Assembly: GCA_965112735.1 (NCBI GenBank)
Contig: OZ218962.1
Span: forward strand, 2,542,001-2,606,000
Length of the DNA stretch: 64,000 nt
Direction: 5' to 3'
DNA from: Phaeosaccion multiseriatum
Lineage: Eukaryota; Ochrophyta, other classes
The notes below the pieces were generated by a model, which worked only from the letters and a program-made list of their open reading frames with translations, was not told where the DNA came from and made no database searches. This document shows, piece after piece, positions 42,786 to 54,114 of this stretch; positions within the stretch are counted from its first letter, which is position 1; each line of letters starts with the position of its first letter. A program made the translations under genes and the position numbers.

Positions 42786-44659
42786 ATGGCACAGCGCAGA
42801 AGGGCCATCGCGCAGGAGACAATCAATATCACCAACACCCGAGGCTACGTTCTTCCCGATGGGGGCTGTGTGCGTATCGGTCCGAACATGTCCTTCTGCA
42901 TCGGCAACACAATGTGGCACCCTGCCAAGGACACAGCGGTGGGCAACTTCTTCGAGAAACACCTCCCGGGCATGCGGGGAGCGCACACCACGAGCATTCA
43001 TGTGGTCGAGCAAGACACCCTTGAGGCGGCCGGGGCGCTCTCACTCATTCTTGGACTGGACATGCCCCCCACGGAGCCTGGAGGAGGCCCCATTGCCGTG
43101 CTCAACTTTGCATGCCCCGTTAAGCCGGGTGGGGGGTTTCTCGCGGGGGAACAGGTGAGAGGAGAGGAGGAGAGGGCAGGGAGTGTGGCGGGTGGTGGTG
43201 GAGGAAGGCCGCGGGATCGGCTTGCATCAACCACCACAGAGTATATGATGTGGTGGCTGTGTTGAAAGCCAGCGGGACGGGAGCACTCATTTAATATTTT
43301 GACTCCCTTTGCCTTGCCCCGCCAGGCTCAAGAGGAGTGCATCGCTCGTGCCTCAGGATTGTATGAGGCTTTGAAGTCCCGTGGTGCCGCTCCGTTCTAC
43401 GATTTGAACAAAACCCTCATGAAGGACGGAACGTATACACACGCCATCGTCTACAGCCCAAGGGTGCCTGTCTTCCGAGCGGCCGGGGGGGGGCTTCTCC
43501 CCCAGGAGAAGGTCTTTGCGACCAGCGTTATCACCTGCTCGGCTGTAAGTGTGCCAGAGGTCATGAAGGTACAAGACAAGACAGGTGAGGAAAGGAAGAG
43601 GACGAGGCGCTAAGGAAAGGGAGAGGAAAAGACACACGCTTGCTTCTGCAGCATCCATTCCCTCATCCAGGCCCAACACAATCACCTCCTCATGACCATG
43701 TACTTACTGTAACCTTCATCCTGGCTATGGCGCATCTTGCCTCCTCGCCTCACTTCTCGAGCGTAGTTCCTGCTCCTCCAAATGCTTGGCTTGACTGCTT
43801 GTTTCCCTCTGGTGTGGCTTTCTGTTTTCGTCCTGGCCTTCCATCGCTGCGTTCGTCGTATCGTGTTTGCAGGCCAGCCCCTCGGGCAGCCTCTCCTGCG
43901 GGAGGTTTCCGAGGTCATGAAGACGAGGATACGGAAAGTACTCACCGTAGCGGCCCTGCATGGAGACGAACATCTCATCCTCGGTAAGAACTCGAAACCT
44001 GATTGGAGTCACTCCTGATTGGAGTCAGTCCTGATCGGAGTCAGTCCTGATTGGAGTCAAATTGGAGTCAGTCCTGATTGGAGTCAGTCCTGATTTGAGT
44101 CAAATTGGAGTCCCGTTGGGAGGTCAAAAGAGGGTTTCTCTGTTTGGTAGCGCTTCGCTTCGTTCGTGCTGAGGCATACCCAACTCTCGTTTTGTTTTGG
44201 CGAGGGATACGATGACGTACGATTCGATATGCTGGGTGCTCGCCTCCCGGTACACTTGTTGGTCTCCTCCTCCGTGTCAATGCACCTACCTGAGAACGCC
44301 GGCGCTCTCTGTTCTCTGTCTGCCTGCCTACGGGTCGGCCTTGAATTGTATAGTACCAGTGTCAATAGGAAGAAAGGCTAACGATCGCCCCATATGATGT
44401 CTGTGTATTGCGTCCAGGTGCGTGGGGCTGCGGCGGATGTAGGCAAGAGCCTACCAACGTTGCTCGTCTATTTAAATCCGAGCTGGACGGGCCTTTCGCT
44501 GGCGTGTTCAAGACCGTGCTGTTCGCCATCGTACCCGAGAAGAGAGGCAGAAGCAGCGTTCCTGGGAAAGAGGACACCAAAGCCAGAGCCTTCAGAGACG
44601 TGTTCTCCTGTTCCAAGGAGGAGGGAAACAGCACCGACGATAGCGCGAGGACTCAGTGA
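42786..44659 (+). CDS. microbial-type poly(ADP-ribose) glycohydrolase family protein
   Basis: Four exons from the ATG at 42786: 42786-43154, 43326-43544, 43878-43983, 44418-44659; 311 residues. It starts AQRRRAIAQETINI, as TIGR02452/DUF2263 proteins do, then has VLNFACPVKPGGGFLAGEQA and QEECIARASGLYEAL. The signature of bacterial-type PARGs, GGG followed by QEE (here GGGFLAGEQ-AQEE across intron 1), supplies the catalytic acidic pair. Later parts are IVYSPRVPVFR, VMKTRIRKVLTVAALHG and LILGAWGCGGCRQEP, all typical. Function: removing ADP-ribose chains from proteins or nucleic acids, presumably nuclear or cytosolic. Exon 3 uses an acceptor at CCAG (43877) rather than the CAG five bases upstream, because only that keeps the family sequence in frame. 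A basic upstream exon may exist. Confidence 0.88.
43999..44114. repeat. 16-bp tandem repeat in an intron of the PARG-like gene
   Basis: About seven units of CCTGATTGGAGTCAGT or a shortened AAATTGGAGTC variant lie within the last intron. Units differ by single bases. There are no unique spacers, so it is not CRISPR-like. Confidence 0.9.
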
Positions 44660-45332
44660 TAAGGCGGGTAGTCTGGAGCACAAAGCACCAGAGATTGAGG
44701 GGAGGGGTAGACACGAGAGTTGCTGCCACCAGTGGCAGGATGGAGACAAGGTTGGGGGGGGGGGCGCAGCATGTCGCTCCTGCCTCGACACCTTTGGCCG
44801 GGGGGCCGAGGGCGGGGGGGGGCAAGTGAACGCATGTACATTTGTGGCATATATGGGGTATATGGTCAGTGTGTTGTAGGTAACAGGTAAGCCGAGGGGG
44901 CGGCATTTGTAGGTATATGGGGCGGGAGTCCGATTACAAAATACTCATTCGCTACTTGAAAGCAGTGTGTGTGGTCGGAGTGTGTGGCAGCAAGTGGAGC
45001 TTTTATCACGGGTGGGGGACAGGAGAGAGCCAAGTACAGGAAACCGATGATGTGCACGTGTTGGTTTGACGCCAACTGTGTGTAGAACTGTAATAATGTA
45101 ACGGCATTTTTGAGAGGAGGAGGTGTCAGAGGGGAAGGATGGCCGAACTCTTCTTCTCCCAAGGCTCGTAGAGGCCGGGATGGCAGGTGAAACCACTGCA
45201 TGTACCAGACACTGCCGAAAATAGCGACAGACTGAGGACTGGACTTTCCTCTGTACGACTCAATCCATTATCCCTTCTCCTATTTTCTCTTCTATTTCCC
45301 CTGCTGATCCTTTGGTCTTTCGGCCGAGGGAC
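44660..45332. other. spacer between the PARG-like and GTPase genes
   Basis: 673 bp between two + strand genes. It contains two G-rich runs (44756-44764, 44814-44821) and no supported gene. The last 250 bp should include the promoter of the GTPase gene. Confidence 0.35.
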
Positions 45333-47498
45333 ATGTCCAAGGCGGGACACTCCGTGAGAGGCCACTCGCACTCATACAGCCATGTGCAGCAGTATGACCA
45401 TAGCCAGCAGCAGGAACAGCAGCTGGAGAAGCAAAAGCAGAGATCCACGCGAGGGAGGACGGCGACAAGAGAGGACAACTCCTGCTGCTGGCGGAAGCGC
45501 TGGTGCCACTGCTGCTCCTGCTGCCGGAGCCGCTCGAGCGACAGCAGTGATACCGACGAGGAGGATGGGGAAGACACCGATTGTGAGGAGGAGGGGTACG
45601 ATGGGGCGGGACGTTCGTCCGCCTTAAAGGGGAGCGCTCAAAGCAGACGGGAAGCAAAGGAGGCTGAGGCCATGAAAAAGAAGAGAGAGAAGGTGCATTT
45701 ACGTCGCAAGTCCTCAATTCTCTTCAGTAGGTGGAGCGAGGAAGTCCAGGTAAGCACTGCAGATAGAGGCAAGACAAGACATACAGGTTGTCTTGTCATC
45801 ACGGGAACCACCAGCACCCTCTCTTGCGACAATAATTCACCTTCCTGCTGCTGCTCTTGCTGCCGCTTCTGATGTGTCTCTCCTGCGTTCCAACACGTCT
45901 TCTCCCTCCTGTGACCCAAATAGGCACCGATCCGCTTCAACTTGATCCTGTACGGAGACAAGGGCGTAGGCAAGACGTGCTTGCGGAATCGGTGGGTCGA
46001 GAACCGCTACACCCCCAACGCCGGCAAGTACACACAGGCGGAGCAGGAACGCCCATTCTGAGATGAATCCTACCTTGGCCCTGAGCCTGAGCCTGAGCCT
46101 GAGCCTGACTCTGACACTGGCCCTGACCCTGACCCAGAGCCTGACCCTGACCCTGACCCTGACCCTGACCCTGACCCCGACCCCGACCCCGATCCCAACC
46201 CCGACCCCGACCCCGACCCTGACCCCAAACCTTGGCCACTCAGCCTCCTCCCAGGGAGTGGACTTCAACGTGAAGCCGCTGCCACACATTGGTCGCGACG
46301 CCAAGGTCAACGTGTATGACACCAGCGGCAAGTTCGGTTTCAAGAGAATAGGCCTCTCATACCTGCAGGTACTCAGAGTACTCATCTTCACCTCTCTCTC
46401 CTCTCTGTCTCTCTCTTTTCTCTCTTCTCTCTCTCACTCTCTCGCTCTCTCGCTCTCTTTCTTTGGCTCTCTTTCTCTCTTGGTGTATATCTCTGAAATG
46501 GATTGGGGGTGTCAGTGCCTTTGATCATCCTCCCCCCCCCCCTCAGGAAGACCAAACACTCCATACGCCTCTAATCTCCCTGTACCTCCTCCCCTCCCCT
46601 CCCTGTGCCTGGTGTCAGGCCTTTGAGGCGATTCTCTACGTGTATGACATCACAGACATGTCATCTCTCATCGCTCTGAGAGAGTTCCTCACTAGCGACG
46701 AAGCCAAGCTTGCGCTGCGTATTCAGAGGAGGGACGAGGAGGTATGGAAGGACATAGAAACAAAAAAGAAGGACAGGACTTGAAACAACCCACAACGTGT
46801 TAAGCAAAGAGGCGAGGGCCCTCTTTAGTCTAACGACCCACCCTTTCTACGATACTACTGCAAGCCTCGTCCTTTCACGCCCGCCTGTCCGCCTCACTCC
46901 ACCACGAACCACGTCTACCAAATCATACGCCTCTGTCTGCCGACCTACCCACCTACCCACCCGACAGACCATGGGCACCGCAGCGGAGGGGGCCCCGAGC
47001 GCACACCACCAGGGGCAGGGCAACGGTCCACACCAACCCTCCATGGTGCTGGTAGGATGTAAGGCCGACTGTGGTGCACACGAGAGGGAGGTCGGGATGG
47101 AGACAGGGAAGGAGATGGCCGAGGAATTTGGAATGCGCTTTGCAGAAGTGTCCAGCGCCACAGGGCAGGGTGTGGAGGAGTGTTTCCAAGCGGCGGTAGA
47201 CCCCGTGGTGCAGCGGTTACGCGCCCGGGCCGCCAGTGGCGAGAGGAAGAGATTCCGCCATCACTCCTGCGTCAAGGAAGGGGGTGGGGGTGTTGGTGGG
47301 GGTGATGGTAGTGGTAGTGGAAGTAACAGCAAACGTCGTCACTCGGAGCCACCAAATCCCCGAGGGGAGTCGTCGCCAGAAGAGGGGTCAAACTGGAGAA
47401 CCAACGTGCGAAGGCTTCTCATACGAGTCGATAACGCGGCAGACGCTCCCCAAGGCGGCAAGGGGGGGCGCAGCGGCAGCCGCAGTGGCAGCAACGGC

Positions 47499-47531
<33 letters not shown>

Positions 47532-48900
47532 GCAGCAGCAAGTGCAGCAGGTGGTGACACAGCGGAAGATGAGCTGACCTCCACCTTCTCCCGCAAGCCT
47601 ACGGAAGTGTCTATGGAAGAGTTAAAGAGGGAGCTTGCCCTCCTAGATCCCAATGGAGCCGCCGCTGTGAGCATAGGGTAAGTGTCCCACACGTTCTTCT
47701 ATCCTCCTCCTCCTCCTCCTCCTTCTCCGCCTCCTCCTCCGCCTCGTCCTCCTCCGCCTCCTCCTCCTACTACTACTACTACTACTACTACCACTACTAC
47801 TACTCCTCATCCTCCTCCTCCCCCTCCCCCCTCCCGCTCCCCCTCCTCCTCCTCCTCCTCCTCCTCCTCCTCCACAACAGGGCCGAGGACAGGCAGTCGT
47901 CGGACAGGAGTAGGAGCAGCAGCCCCACCGCCACGAGGAGGAGCAACGCCATCGCCACAGCTTCCTCCTCTCTATCATCGTCCAGCCCCGCTGCCGTCGT
48001 CCGACGCTTCAGCGATAGTGTAACCAAGTCTTTCCCCACACGCTTCCGAGCCCCGGGCGGAGGCATGCTAAGTCCGATCTCGAGCCCTGTCGACGGTCGT
48101 AGCCCGGAGTCAACTTCTCCCCGCTCGCCCCGTTCGCCCCGCTCGTCTCATTCTCCTCGATCTCCCTCTCCCCGGGGGGGCTCTGTGTCTCCTCGTGCCA
48201 CGGTCACGTCTCCTAGCAGCAGCACGGCATCCCCCGGGGGGACACGCGGAGGACGAAGAGAGCACGAGAGCGGCGGCGGCAGTAACAGTATTGACATGCG
48301 TCATTCCTCCAGGGGGGCTGGTTCTCCTTCTGCTACAAGTACGGCCTCTGCTGCGTCCCCCCGGGGCACGCCCCAGCAGCGCAAGGGCAGCGGCCCGGTC
48401 ACGGCGGGAGGAGAAGGAGACTCGTCATCATCACCATCATCATCATCGGGCCGGGGTCGGTCATCGCTCGCACGTGGAAGCCCTTCCGCTGCTGCTTCTG
48501 GGGCCGATCCCCCTTGTTCCCCTTCGTCTGCTGCCGACCAACTCAAGAGCCAGAGCAGCTTCATCCTCGCCCAATGGAATCTCCCGAAGGACAAGTCTCG
48601 GGAAAGGCGACAAGTCGGGTGAGTGACTGGGTGTGGTGGCTGGCTGGAGGACATGAGCGGGTGCGTGCGTGAATGTTCCTGTGTGTGCGAGTGCCACGCC
48701 CGATCGCCCGTCGTCTCGTTAGGTGGTTTTGCCTCAGATTCGCTCTTTCGCACCCAGCTACTCGTTAGTCAGTAAACCCCCCCCTGGCATCCCTCCCTTT
48801 CGGCAGGTCTGTGCTACAGAGCCCTTCCGGTTCCCCGAGGGGTTCCGGGCGCAGCTCCCCTCGGAGCTCGGCGAGGCACCCAGATACCTCAGTTAATTAG
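45333..48900 (+). CDS. Rab-like GTPase with long extensions and changed catalytic motifs
   Basis: Seven exons: 45333-45749, 45924-46023, 46244-46368, 46619-46741, 46968-47677, 47881-48618, 48807-48900; 768 residues. The first 139 residues are Gln/Arg/Cys-rich. The G domain begins at about 141: RFNLILYGDKGVGKTCLRNR (intact P-loop), GVDFNVKPL, YDTSGKFGF where DTAGQE is normal, AILYVYDITDMSSL, VLVGCKADC where NKxD is normal, and FAEVSSATGQGVEE. The catalytic Gln is Lys and the guanine-specificity Asn is Cys, so slow or no hydrolysis is expected. The C-terminal about 400 residues are Ser/Arg/Pro-rich with RSPRSSHSPRS-type repeats and end PDTSVN, without prenylation cysteines. Intron 2 must be a GC-AG intron to keep Rab spacing. 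Confidence 0.8.
46075..46235. repeat. CCTGAG/CCCTGA hexamer minisatellite in intron 2
   Basis: About 26 hexamers grade from CCTGAG through CCCTGA to CCCCGA. They occupy the GC-AG intron of the Rab-like gene. The resemblance to telomeric CCCTAA is superficial, since no unit has that exact sequence. Confidence 0.9.
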
Positions 48901-49268
48901 TGAATACCCAAGTAAGAAATAAGAGCTGATGTGTACTCACTCACGCGAGATGATGTGTAATGTAAGAGGAAAAAAAAAAACAAAAGAAAGAGGAAAGGGG
49001 GAAAAGGGGGAGAGAAAAAAGAGCGGGTATGGTCGCGGTTCAAATTTGCCATCTGTGACCGACTCGGTTGGGCACGTTTTGGGCGGCAGCCGGCCGACGT
49101 TGAGTTTTTGAGCAGCCAACGTGAGACGGTTGTTGACCCCTGCTCTACATGACTTGTCCCTCTGCAGCTACTCAGCTTCCACAGCAGGAAGAAGGGAAGG
49201 GAAAGAAGCGAGGGAAAGGGAGGGTCTGAGGCCGCAGGGAGGATCTAAAGAAAGTGTGGAAGGACAAC
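48901..49268. other. spacer upstream of the histidine kinase gene
   Basis: A stretch of 368 bp with an A-rich tract (48967-48990) and mixed DNA. An acceptor-like CCACAG before GGAAGAAG (49184) leaves open an extra 5' exon. Otherwise nothing is recognised. Confidence 0.35.
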
Positions 49269-51582
49269 ATGCACACCAGAAGAGAGGAAGCACCTGAAAG
49301 TAGTGTAGACAGTGGCGGCAGCAGGACCAGCCGCAGCAACTCGAGCAGCGTGCGGACGGGAGGGGGGAAACCGGGACGGGGGCAAGGGCGGCAGCGCAGG
49401 CAGACCTTGGAAGCAGCAGCAGAGGCTGCGGCCACCGAGGGGCATCGGCAAGACGTGTGGAAGCGCTATAAAACGTGCTTTCAATCGGATCTTGGCTTCG
49501 ACCGAATCACCGGCTTGGCGGCCAAGACTCTGCACACCAGCGCAGCGGTCCTGGTACTGAAGCTAGAGAGCGGCTACAGATGGGTCAGCTGGGCTGGGAG
49601 TGTATTCGCGGGAGACGTCGTGTCCAACGTGAGTGCCTGCGTACGTTCTTGCTTGCTGCCTGTGTGCTTGCTCAACTGCGTGGTGGTGGTGGTGATCGCG
49701 GTGTGAGATCCTGGAGGGGCTCCTGCCTGCCTGCCAGAGCGCTATTTGATTCTTGTCTTCTGCGTGTTCAATGTGCCAGTGATGCCGCGGTGCGGAGGAG
49801 AGTAAATTAAGTTTTGGGGAAACCTACCCTAAGGCCCACCAACCCGTCCTCCTCCTCCTTCTCCTCCTTCTTCCTCTTGCTTCTCCTCCTCCTGCTGCTG
49901 CTGCCTTGACCCTGCGGCACCGCTGCTTGCAGACATCCTCCCCCAACCCCCTTGTCGATTATGTGATGAATGGTATCCCTGGTCAGCCGACCATCATCCC
50001 GGACGTCCGTCGGGAACCATCCCTGGCGGGCGCAAACACGTCAACGCTCTTACCGGGCGTGCCCAATATCAGATTCGCAGCAGGTAGTGCACGCTGGCGG
50101 CCTCTCTCTCTCAAATATTGTGTGTACGTTCTGGTAACGGCTCTGTTTCTCCCCCTCAGAGTACGGGAATTAAGAGAGTGGCAGAGTCAGCAGGTCCCTC
50201 TCCACGCTCACCGCCTTTTTGATTGAGCTTAAATTGTTCCCTGAGGGTGAGAGGATTGTGATCGTACATTCCACCGATCAATGTGTCGATTCCATCCAAG
50301 TACAAGGTTAACCGCCCTCCTCCCCTTCCCCCCCCCCGTATCACCAACAGGCGTAGACTTCATGGTCGAAAACGCCCCTCTTGGCGCTCTCATCATCGCC
50401 GACTCAGAGCCCTGGCCAGACGGCATCAGTGTGAGGGAGAAGTGCTACCTCACTGAGTTTGCTCGCCTCGTCACCAGCGAGGTGATGCTTCGCTCCGAAC
50501 GTCGCGCTGAACACGCCTCCTACCTCACCACCACCGCGCACAACCTCAAAATGCCACTCGAGGTGTGTCGTGAGCTCCAGGGGTGGGGCAGGTGGTTCCT
50601 TCCGTGGTTCCTTCCGGCGGTGTGGTTCTGTCATTTTGTTTCTGTGGTGTGGCACTGTGGTTGTCGTTCGGCTGCCATCTTTTCTCTATGCCCACGAAGT
50701 TTTAAATCCCCCTGCTGTCTCCTACAAATACTCACACGAAATCTCATTTCAAGTGTGCCCTCCCCCCATACACCTTTGTCTCTGTTTTGTTCGGTCTTCC
50801 CTATCCCTCCCCCCCAGTACCTGACAACGACCCTGAGTGAATTGAGACAAGAGTTGGACAAGCTGGGGTACAGCGAGACCCCACCCTCACCAGCACCATC
50901 ATCAGCAGTTGATGATACACCGCCACCACCACCACCACCAGCACTTGGTGATACGGCGGCAGCAGCAGAAGCAGCAGCAGGAGCAGCAGCATCGGCGGCA
51001 GCAGAGGTGGAGGGTGGACACGGCGCCTCTGCGCAACAAGATCAGCAGTTGGTGGTACAGCAGCAGCGGGCGGCGCTGGAATGCGCAGAGGTGTGTGTAG
51101 ATATGATGCATCAAACGGTGGGGTGCGCAATTCAGGAGAGCACCAGCATGCTGAACCCCAGTCTGTGGGAGACATCACAGGAGAGAGATGCGAGGGAGAG
51201 TGAGAGCGAAGGGCCAGGGAAGGGCAAGGGAAAAGAGGAGCAAGGTGGTGGTTTTGGGTCCGAGCATGACCCAATGCTAACCATCGCGAGGGGCAAGACT
51301 CTCGTGGAGACGGACGTTCGGGCACTTGTGCAGCGCTGTGTGACAATTGCGAGTCACATGATCCCGGAGGGGGAGGTGAGCGTGCTTGTGGGGGGGGGGG
51401 AGTGGGGTGTATAGACATTTGTCCCAATTCCCAACCCAACCTTCCTTCCTCTCCAACCCCCTTCCTTGCTCACACTCTCATTCTCTATCCTCTGCGGGAT
51501 TGCGTGTGCTGTTTCGTCTGCAATTTTCGTCACCCCCACCCCCCTACTCTTTTCCACCCCTTCTTCTTCTTCTTGTTGTTGC

Positions 51583-51628
<46 letters not shown>

Positions 51629-54114
51629 ATTGTTGTTGTTATTGTTGTTGTTGTTGTTGTTGTTGTTGTTTGTTTGTTGTTGTTGTCTATGGTATGCAGG
51701 CCTCTGTGAATTGCAACGTGAAGATTGTCGAGCCCCCTGCCGTATCACCAACTGCTGACGCTGCGACTCAGCCTATAGGGGACGACGCGGACTGTCTAGA
51801 GGTCCCCGCGCTCGTGAAGACGAATGGCCAAGTTGTGTGGCACTGCATCATGGACCTGCTCAGCAACGCTTGCCGCTTTTGCGGAGGAGGAGAGGTGGTG
51901 AGTGAGAGAGAGAGTGAGTGAGTGAGCGAGTGAGGGATGGAGTGAGTATGAGTGAGTGAGTGAGTCAGTCAGTCAGTCAGTGAGCGAGTGAGTGAGTGAG
52001 TGAGTGGGTGGATGACTGAGTGAGTGAGTTGAGTGAGTGAGTGAGTGACTGGGTGGATGAGTGTTTCGGAGAGGGAAGGCAGAGAGGATGTATGGATGTT
52101 GGAAACACCTCCACCCTACTACTACTACTGCTGCTGCTACTACTACTACTCTTACTACTAGACTAATAGCACTAACTCTTCTTGCTCTTGCTCTTCCTCT
52201 TGCCCCTGCCCCTGCCCCTGCCCAGACGGTGTGTGTGTCGGCGAGCAAGACACATGGGGTGGTGCACATCAAAGTGTGCGTGCAGGACAAAGGGCCAGGG
52301 GTGGCGGAGGAGCTTCTGGGCAAGGTAGGGCGATGGAAGGCGATGGAAGGCGATGATGGTGGGGAGGAGAGGGGGGCGGGGAGGGGGGAGGAAGGTATAA
52401 CAATGAGGAGCTGCGCGTGGGTGTGGGGGGTGTAATTGCGTTTGCTTTTCTACATGCAAGGAAAGCCGCAGCGAGGAGTGGGGTAGTTCAGAGGAAGAGG
52501 ACGAGGGTTTCATCCAGAGACAAGAAGAGCTTCTCTGAGAGGGAAAGACACTCTAGTTTTCTGCGGCTCTGCAAGGATTCTCTCAGAAGGCTCACCTCCC
52601 CCCCCCCCCCCCTCCTTGCATACACACACGCACACTTGCGCGCCCACATATGTACACTTCCCCCCCCCCCCACACACACATATATATACACACTCAAACC
52701 CATGCGCGCACACACGCACGAAAATGCACAGCTTTTTTCAACTCCGTTCATCACCGCGGGCAGAAAGCACGAGGGTCAAGGGCTCGGGTTGTTTTCCGTC
52801 AGCAAGGCCATGAAGTCAATTGGAGGGACGTGCGGCTGTGTGAACCTTGCGCCTTCCTCAGAGGAAGGGGGAGGGGAGGGGGCGGAGGAGGAGAAGGGGA
52901 GGGGCAAGGCGGGCGACAAGGGGGATGAGGAGGAGGGGGAGCAGACAGGTGTGCATGCCTGGATTGAGTTTCCGGACTGCAATAGCCTGCTCTCTACAGC
53001 TGATTCGGAAGAGATGGAAGACGTAGAGGGAGAGGGCTCATCGCCTTCGAGGAGGTGAGGCTTGTAGGGGGTGATGTTGGTGAAGCGAGGGTACACGTGA
53101 TTGTCAGTTGAGGGGAGGTTATTGCTGCTGCTGCTTCTGATGTCGATGGGTCGTACCCAAGCCCTACTGCTGTAGTGTTCGGAACTGAGTTTGGGGTTCT
53201 TATCTGCTTTGCTCATGCCTCCTCCTCCTCCTCCTCCTCCTCCTCCTCCTCCTCCTCCTCTCACTCCTGCTTGACTCGACTCTCGGAATCGCTCTTGCAG
53301 ACGAAGCCTCTCCCCCTCTTTGGCGGATCGCTTCCAAGGTACCCTTTCTTCTCTATTCAAGGCGAAAAACACCACCACAACAAAGACGACAATGTCAACG
53401 AAAAGGGCCCTCGTGATCGACGACAGCTCCGCCACTCGTGACGTCATCACTGACATGCTGCGCCCCCGGGGGTGGAGCGTCGATCAGGTACGATATGGTC
53501 TCTATATGTAGTCATGTCCTGACACACGGTGCCCGTCCCTCCCCCCTCTGTCCTGACACCCCCCACCCCTCTGTCCTGACACTCCTCACCCCTCTGTCCT
53601 GACACTCCTCACACCTCTGTCCTGACACCCCCCACCCCCCTGTCCTGACACACCGTCCTGACACCACGAACGAGCGCAGGCCAAGGGCGCGCACCAGGGT
53701 CTGTCGATGCTCAAGGCGGAGGCATACCAGTTGGTGATACTGGATATGGTCATGCCTGTGATGTCGGGCCTCCAAGTCGTGGTGGCGTATCGAAAGTGGG
53801 TAACTACGCTACTTACCGAGGCTCTGACGGAGGGAGGAGGAGGAGGAGGAGGAGAAGGAGGAGGAGGGGGAGCAGCGGGAGGAGGAGAACAAGGCAACAA
53901 CGATGCGAACAGTCAGGAAATGATTCTGCGGAGGAGAATGACGTACATTGCCATGCTACGTAGCCAGGAGGTGACTGAGGAGGACATGGAGCCGGGGACG
54001 CGCGAACTTGTGAGCGAAGTGTTGGAAAATCCCTTGACGGAAGGCGACATGGAGTCACTCTTGGGCAGGGTGGAGGGGTACATGGGGCAGTTTCAAGTGA
54101 GTCAATTGAAGTAG
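49269..54114 (+). CDS. hybrid two-component sensor: GAF, histidine kinase, receiver
   Basis: Nine exons: 49269-49628, 49933-50083, 50351-50562, 50818-51375, 51700-51897, 52226-52324, 52732-53054, 53301-53487, 53680-54114; about 840 residues. Residues about 60-190 form a GAF domain (FDRITGLAAKTLHTSAAVLV ... PLGALIIADSEPWP). The H-box is TTTAHNLKMPLEYL, with the phospho-accepting His kept. The ATPase part has N-box LLSNACRFC, G1 QDKGPGV and G2 GQGLGLFSVSKAM. The receiver starts RALVIDDSSATRD and carries the phospho-acceptor Asp in LVILDMVMPVMSGL. After helix 3 it enters a Gly-rich insert and ends at 54114, so the usual Thr/Ser and Lys of strands 4-5 are not found. A donor at 54097 could link it in phase to the next gene. 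Confidence 0.85.
50902..51066 (+). repeat. cluster of three dispersed elements in the sensor kinase
   Basis: Variants at about 50905 (AGTTGATGATACA), 50943 (ACTTGGTGATACG) and 51044 (AGTTGGTGGTACA) lie in one exon within Ala/Gln/Pro-rich linkers, in different reading frames. Another exact core is at 51742-51754 and a core ending in a splice acceptor at 50338-50350. Confidence 0.8.
51568..51688. repeat. (TTG)n tract in an intron of the sensor kinase gene
   Basis: About 40 TTG triplets with ATTG interruptions directly precede the exon that begins at 51700, forming a T-rich tract before the acceptor. It uses the same triplet as the coding poly-Asn tract at 18.5 kb. Confidence 0.95.
51899..52062. 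repeat. (GTGA)n repeat starting at a splice donor
   Basis: Over 30 GTGA/GTCA units begin at the donor of exon 5 of the sensor kinase gene, giving many GTGAGT sequences in a row. The most upstream one keeps the ATPase domain in frame. Similar donor-anchored GTGA arrays occur at 57233 and 39309. Confidence 0.85.
53514..53665. repeat. minisatellite inside the receiver-domain intron
   Basis: Six or so units of about 27 bp, each with CTGTCCTGACAC and a CCCCACCCCT-like part, lie between the two receiver exons. Confidence 0.9.

Noticed and set aside
43999-44114. possible CRISPR-like array
   Set aside because: Units are contiguous with no unique spacers, and the DNA is eukaryotic.
46075-46235. telomere-like CCCTGA hexamers
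   Set aside because: Units drift between CCTGAG, CCCTGA and CCCCGA without CCCTAA, and lie in an intron that is spliced out of a conserved G domain.
53728-53745. CAGTTGGTGATACTGG in the receiver domain
   Set aside because: It matches the dispersed element core but encodes the conserved strand QLVILDMVMP, so it is explained by the receiver fold and was not counted as an insertion.
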